A stretch of 64,000 nucleotides of DNA, from the NCBI GenBank assembly GCA_021399445.1, contig JAJTUQ010000004.1, positions 3,472,001 through 3,536,000 on the forward strand, given 5' to 3'. This document shows, piece after piece, positions 58,669-64,000 of this stretch. Position 1 is the first letter of the stretch; each line of letters begins with the position of its first letter. A model generated the notes under the pieces. The model saw only the letters and a list, made by a program, of their open reading frames with translations, searched no databases and was not told the origin of the DNA. The DNA is from Xylogone sp. PMI_703 (lineage: Eukaryota; Ascomycota; Leotiomycetes). The translations under genes were made by a program, and so were the position numbers.

Positions 58669-60432
58669 ATGTCTGTATGTTACAGATCCAACCCGCTCAG
58701 GGCACCTTTATTGGAACCTGAGACAGATCCCAAGTCGAAGGTTGATGGCATACCTCAAAGTCTATCAGATCCATCCAAGAGTCAACTGGAGACCAAAAGC
58801 CACAACAAGCCTCGGCTCACTCACACTGAACCAATTTCATCGGATGGTTTTCTTAGAAAGATGGTGGAAATGGCAAAGGAAGCCGGAATCTCCTATAGTT
58901 GGGACCGTATACGAGAAATAAACGATAATGTTGGCAACTCCCCGACCCGAGTCTTCAAGGTCCCACTGCCTAATGGCACTAATCGTTCACACTTGGAGAG
59001 CTTTAAACAGAAAATTCTTGTTGAGGCTGAGATCCATGGCATATCTCTCATGATCCAAGAAGAAGGTGCTGGTCTTAGAGGTAGCTTAACTGGTTTTTGC
59101 GGCCCTAGACCAAAAGTTGCACATCAGATCATCTCTACTGCTGGGGCCGATTCAAACTTCGAGATTATTATGGATTCATTAAGTGGAGATACGCAGAGAC
59201 TCAGCCTAGGGACAACATGGCAACAAAAACCGCGACATATTGCATTGCCTAAAGGCTATGAAATGAGAATGGGTGTTGATGCCAGTCAGCATTTCAATGA
59301 TGCCGCTTCGATCATAGCCTATAATGCGTTTTGGGGCACCCTGCCAGGCGTGCAACCGGAGCATCTGAAATATGGATTTAATCCGCAAGAAGTTCTTCAA
59401 AGCTGCGCCCTTTGGGATCCTTCTCTGGTAATATGTTGCTCCCTAACTGGGGCCATACATCCAATATTCGCGAAGGCAAATTGGACCGATACTCCAGATC
59501 ACATTTACAAGTTCATCCGGCCTGCACTTCTGCTTGCAAGCAAATTTCTGACAGTGCCAAATTGTATGGCACATTTTGCAACCGTAATGAAGGGTAAGCG
59601 ACATAGGGACGGCTTCTGCTGGAGGATTGCGGAAGATATTCCACTGACTGCCCAGACTGCCCGGGAGGCCATCGAGCGCATATTAGCCCTGAAGCACTCA
59701 ATCACGTTCCAGTTTAGTACCCCCGGTAAGTATGATGATCACTACGGTGATGCCCGCCTCCTTGATCTTGTCGACGCGCCCAGAAGAAATGGTCAGCACC
59801 TATGCCATGTGACTCTGCATCCAGATTACTTGACGGCGGCTCAAAAGTTTTCTTCCATGGCATACCCAGATTTCTCGCAGGTCCTGAGATACCAACTTAT
59901 ACTCAGTGTGTTATTAATGCACGAACTCGCACATGTCTTCGAGATGACGATGTCACCCGATGACTTTAGCGCACACGGGGAGGTCTATATGTACTCTTAT
60001 AAACAGGCAGAAAGTGGTTTTGCTTGGGAAACGAAGACATTTGGCGGGCCTATATATCCAATTAATGATAGGATCGATGCAGCCTTCGGACTCTACGTCT
60101 GTAAATGGCCATTCCCAGATTGGAGACAACGAAAGAACATGTTCACGGTCTCGATGTCGTTCATCCAGAAGCTTTTTACAGAAGCCGAATGGGATTCTGT
60201 TCGGTCTAGACCCATGGGAGAGCAAAAAATCTGGCACGTTCCTAGCACGGGAGCTGCCACTGCTAATGAACTATCCACCATGACTACGGCGAGATGGAGT
60301 GACCATGCAGATTCCTTGATCGCATCACATCCCATTGCGTGGGTACCTATTGAGAATCTAGTAGAGCAGGAGAAGAGAGAGGAGGCGGATAGAGAGAAGT
60401 TGGATGAAGAGCAGTCGTCCAATAAGGCATAA
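58669..60432 (+). CDS. Uncharacterised HExxH (zinc-metallopeptidase-like) protein
   Basis: A single-exon protein of 587 aa that I do not assign to a named family. The decisive feature is LLMHELAHVFEM with HELAH at 418-422, the zinc-binding HExxH signature, preceded by a hydrophobic helix (RYQLILSVLLMHELAH). A candidate third ligand is Glu448 in YKQAESGFAWE, 25 residues past the second His. This spacing is seen in gluzincins. The segment LVDAPRRNGQHLCHVTLHPDYL upstream has the look of a beta-strand edge. Residues 1-60 are low-complexity and 525-587 are charged. There is no signal peptide, so an intracellular protease is the best guess. If so, its substrate is unknown. The start could lie in an upstream exon. 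Confidence 0.72.
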   Translation: MSVCYRSNPLRAPLLEPETDPKSKVDGIPQSLSDPSKSQLETKSHNKPRLTHTEPISSDGFLRKMVEMAKEAGISYSWDRIREINDNVGNSPTRVFKVPLPNGTNRSHLESFKQKILVEAEIHGISLMIQEEGAGLRGSLTGFCGPRPKVAHQIISTAGADSNFEIIMDSLSGDTQRLSLGTTWQQKPRHIALPKGYEMRMGVDASQHFNDAASIIAYNAFWGTLPGVQPEHLKYGFNPQEVLQSCALWDPSLVICCSLTGAIHPIFAKANWTDTPDHIYKFIRPALLLASKFLTVPNCMAHFATVMKGKRHRDGFCWRIAEDIPLTAQTAREAIERILALKHSITFQFSTPGKYDDHYGDARLLDLVDAPRRNGQHLCHVTLHPDYLTAAQKFSSMAYPDFSQVLRYQLILSVLLMHELAHVFEMTMSPDDFSAHGEVYMYSYKQAESGFAWETKTFGGPIYPINDRIDAAFGLYVCKWPFPDWRQRKNMFTVSMSFIQKLFTEAEWDSVRSRPMGEQKIWHVPSTGAATANELSTMTTARWSDHADSLIASHPIAWVPIENLVEQEKREEADREKLDEEQSSNKA

Positions 60433-60859
60433 ATCCTATACGAACCGAATATCAGAGTCAACATAACTTTCTTGCAAGAATGATGTAGAGAAGGCTAGTC
60501 ACAAAGCATGTCACATAGACTTATTAGAATAAACCTGTGTTTACTGTTGAAAACTTTTGTTCTATATGAGAACTAGGTATCTAACCGTCAGAAGTCTAAA
60601 GACCCGACTTCTACTTGACCAATTGTTGAAGAGCCAAGTAACGCCATTTCGCTGCAACCCATGAATATAACACCCTGTGGTTATAAATCCCTTTTTTACC
60701 CGAGACTCTATGCCGTTGAAGGATATATGCTTTTCCCAGATCATGCCGTCATTAATCGTGTTGAAAAATTTTGCACCTCACCAAATCTCTAACTCAAACA
60801 AATGGGAATCAAGCTGTATACGATGTTGAAAGAAACAGAAATAATTAAGATAGATGGAA
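60433..60859. other. Convergent 3' regions
   Basis: A 427-bp spacer between the tail-to-tail HExxH gene and the SAH hydrolase. AT-rich, no further feature. Confidence 0.5.
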
Positions 60860-62370
<1,511 letters not shown>

Positions 62371-63261
62371 TGTTACGGTGAAGGGGCGGGTATCACAAAT
62401 TTAATGATAAGAGAACTAGAAACAGCATACAATATCAGTCCTCAGAGTTCTCAAATAATGTGGACGAGATACTCAAGAATCTGAGCAGCCTTGCTTAGGA
62501 GAGCAACTTACCTAGCCCAAGTTTTGTCTTGAGAATGTATGAAAAGGAGAAGAGATTGAGGTTGGGGGAAAAGAATTCGTAGTAAGATTCGACGGCGGGG
62601 TCTCGGAATCTGAGCTTACTATTTCGGGTAATTAATTAATTGGTGCTGAGTAGAGACTATGGTGCCCCATGTGGCGGGTGGATGTTAAAACCTCTTCTAG
62701 CCGTTCTGGTTGATAATATCCTGTCAATTTCAGTTTTGCTCTATTTGGATTGCGAAACTCAATCGGTCAAATCAATCGCCAACCAAGGGAAGCGTTACTA
62801 CCCACTGTGCCTTAATTCGTTCCTAAAAAGAATCGATGCGTCCAATTTCGTCCAGGTTTGCTGAGCTGACAGATGCCTCCCACTTGGTGCTCCGGACGCC
62901 GAGTCTGGTGGGGTAAGGTGCGACAGTTTTTGCGAGACACGTAACAGTCAATGAGGGGCTCTCTGATAAGGCGGTCGGAAAAACAATTCGAAAGGTACAA
63001 ACCAGGGGTAAGTGTAAAATTAGATGCGAGTTTAGAACTCATCAGAATTTAGAGATTGCTACTGCTCTAATCTAGTCTCTAGAGAGCTTTCCCCCATTTT
63101 GTAATATCCCTTACGATACCTCCTGTTACAAGACCCCGTAGAACGCCATCGGCTCATGCATACATAACCAGCCCTAGAAATATCTCATTATAACAACGTG
63201 TGAGACGGAAATACTCATGGGTAAAATTCCTTTGCCCAAGTCGTCACCATGAATTACCATT
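62371..63261. promoter_or_regulatory. Upstream region of SAH hydrolase and 3' flank of eIF3h
   Basis: An 891-bp region between two minus-strand genes. The SAH1 side holds a pyrimidine-rich leader on the minus strand and an AATTAATTAATT run near 62,628-62,640. No coding feature recognised. Confidence 0.45.
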
Positions 63262-64000
63262 CTATTGTGATGATTCAGGAAGTAAATTACTCTTCACCGC
63301 AAACATCTTACTTGTGACGCTCGCAGTAAATCCATCGACTTGTCGGCCGTACTGAGTGATTTGAGCTGCATTGAGCATACCCTCCAATCTGCTTGGCTCG
63401 GTTGGGAGCTTGAATAATCTCTCCCATTCATCCTCAGGTAGGGGTGCCAGCTTTTGAGCAGCCCGAGTCGCATTCTCCGCCGATCTCTTCGCCTTCCATG
63501 CTGTGACCTTGGCTTGCTCGCGAGCGAGTTGTCTCTGGAAATACTGGAAGTTATTCAACTCTGTGTAATGTGTCTCAATGCTATCCAAAAGCATATCGCA
63601 CGTCTTCTCAAGATAAGGATCGATAGAAAGATCTAGAACTTCCAGATTTGGGTAGAGTGGGATATCGGATTGGCGGGTGGTGATATCTGAGAGGCTAGCA
63701 GGGAACTCCAGCTCTTTCTCAGGGACTTCTGATGGTATTTGATGTAGGAATGAGGTCAAGAGGTGCGAGTTGTGGACAATGATGGGCAATTCGACCAGGA
63801 CGTCTTTATACGTAAGTTTCGTCTTTTGCATGCTATCGATCTGTTAGCGTGTCTTAAATAACACAAGAGGCAAGACTTACTTCTCAGTTGTGAATTTGTT
63901 CTCCTTGTAAGCCGCCATGAAGCTTGGGGACAGGCGAAAAGCTCGAAGACTCAGCGCTCCTTGGGAGCTTCTGCTAACATCGTGAACCAAAGCAATTGTC
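63262..64000 (-). CDS. Translation initiation factor eIF3 subunit H (C-terminal part, runs off right edge)
   Basis: This subunit belongs to the MPN core of eIF3, which loads mRNA onto the 40S ribosome. The window holds the end of an exon (64000-63881) and a last exon (63832-63262), joined across a 48-nt intron (GTAAGT...GATAG). The upstream exon reads [20 protein letters not shown] and [17 protein letters not shown], the family's MPN-proximal segment. The last exon has [18 protein letters not shown], the charged helix [16 protein letters not shown], and a C-terminus ending LLPESSQ. The 5' part is outside the window. Identification rests on the combined pattern, which I recognise from fungal eIF3h. 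Confidence 0.9.

Overview
The window is nuclear DNA of a filamentous ascomycete (Pezizomycotina; a leotiomycete is a guess from overall gene content, not shown). The evidence is eukaryotic genes split by short introns, mostly 48-105 nt, with GT(A/G)-type donors, CTAAC/CTAAT branch sites just upstream of AG, and fungus-restricted families (DUF3405, DUF6604, Zn2Cys6 factor, fungal luciferase-domain protein). I rebuilt 28 loci and gave exon boundaries by reading splice sites. No tRNA, rRNA, transposon, CRISPR array or secondary-metabolite backbone gene was recognised.

Layout. 1-14 kb: 5' end of eEF1B-beta with a probable intronic C/D snoRNA (-), mitochondrial HSP78 (+), a DHA2-type MFS transporter (-), a p24 cargo receptor (-), ARF1 (+), a DUF6604 protein (+) and a luciferase-domain membrane protein (-). 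14-28 kb: a 3.1 kb gene-free stretch, a DUF3405 membrane protein (+), a Tat-SF1/Cus2-like splicing factor (-), an unrecognised 365-aa protein (+), a decayed locus with a tandem coding repeat, a PI-PLC-like enzyme (+) and mitochondrial ribosomal protein uL10m (-). 28-43.5 kb: TRP4 (+), a UBTD-like ubiquitin-domain protein with an ATG-only first coding exon (-), RPB12 (+), the divergent pair GPN1 (-) and CWF19 (+), a 4.2 kb gene-free upstream region, and a Zn2Cys6 regulator (+). 43.5-64 kb: a 2-hydroxyacid dehydrogenase (-), 3.5 kb without a gene, a PCL-type cyclin (-), a mitochondrial-looking unknown (+), an aldo-keto reductase (-), a FAM192A/NIP30 protein (+), a HIT hydrolase (+), an uncharacterised HExxH protein (+), S-adenosylhomocysteine hydrolase (-) and the 3' part of eIF3h (-).

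The genes are mainly housekeeping: vesicle traffic (p24, ARF1), RNA polymerase II assembly and subunits (GPN1, RPB12), splicing (Tat-SF1/Cus2, CWF19), translation (eEF1B, eIF3h, uL10m), and amino-acid or methyl-cycle metabolism (TRP4, SAH hydrolase). They do not form one pathway or cluster. The accessory-looking parts are 14-17 kb, 21.6-25.7 kb, 37-41 kb and 47-50 kb. The most interesting unexplained items are the HExxH protein, the decayed tandem coding repeat, the intronic snoRNA candidate and a run of extreme micro-exons at gene ends.
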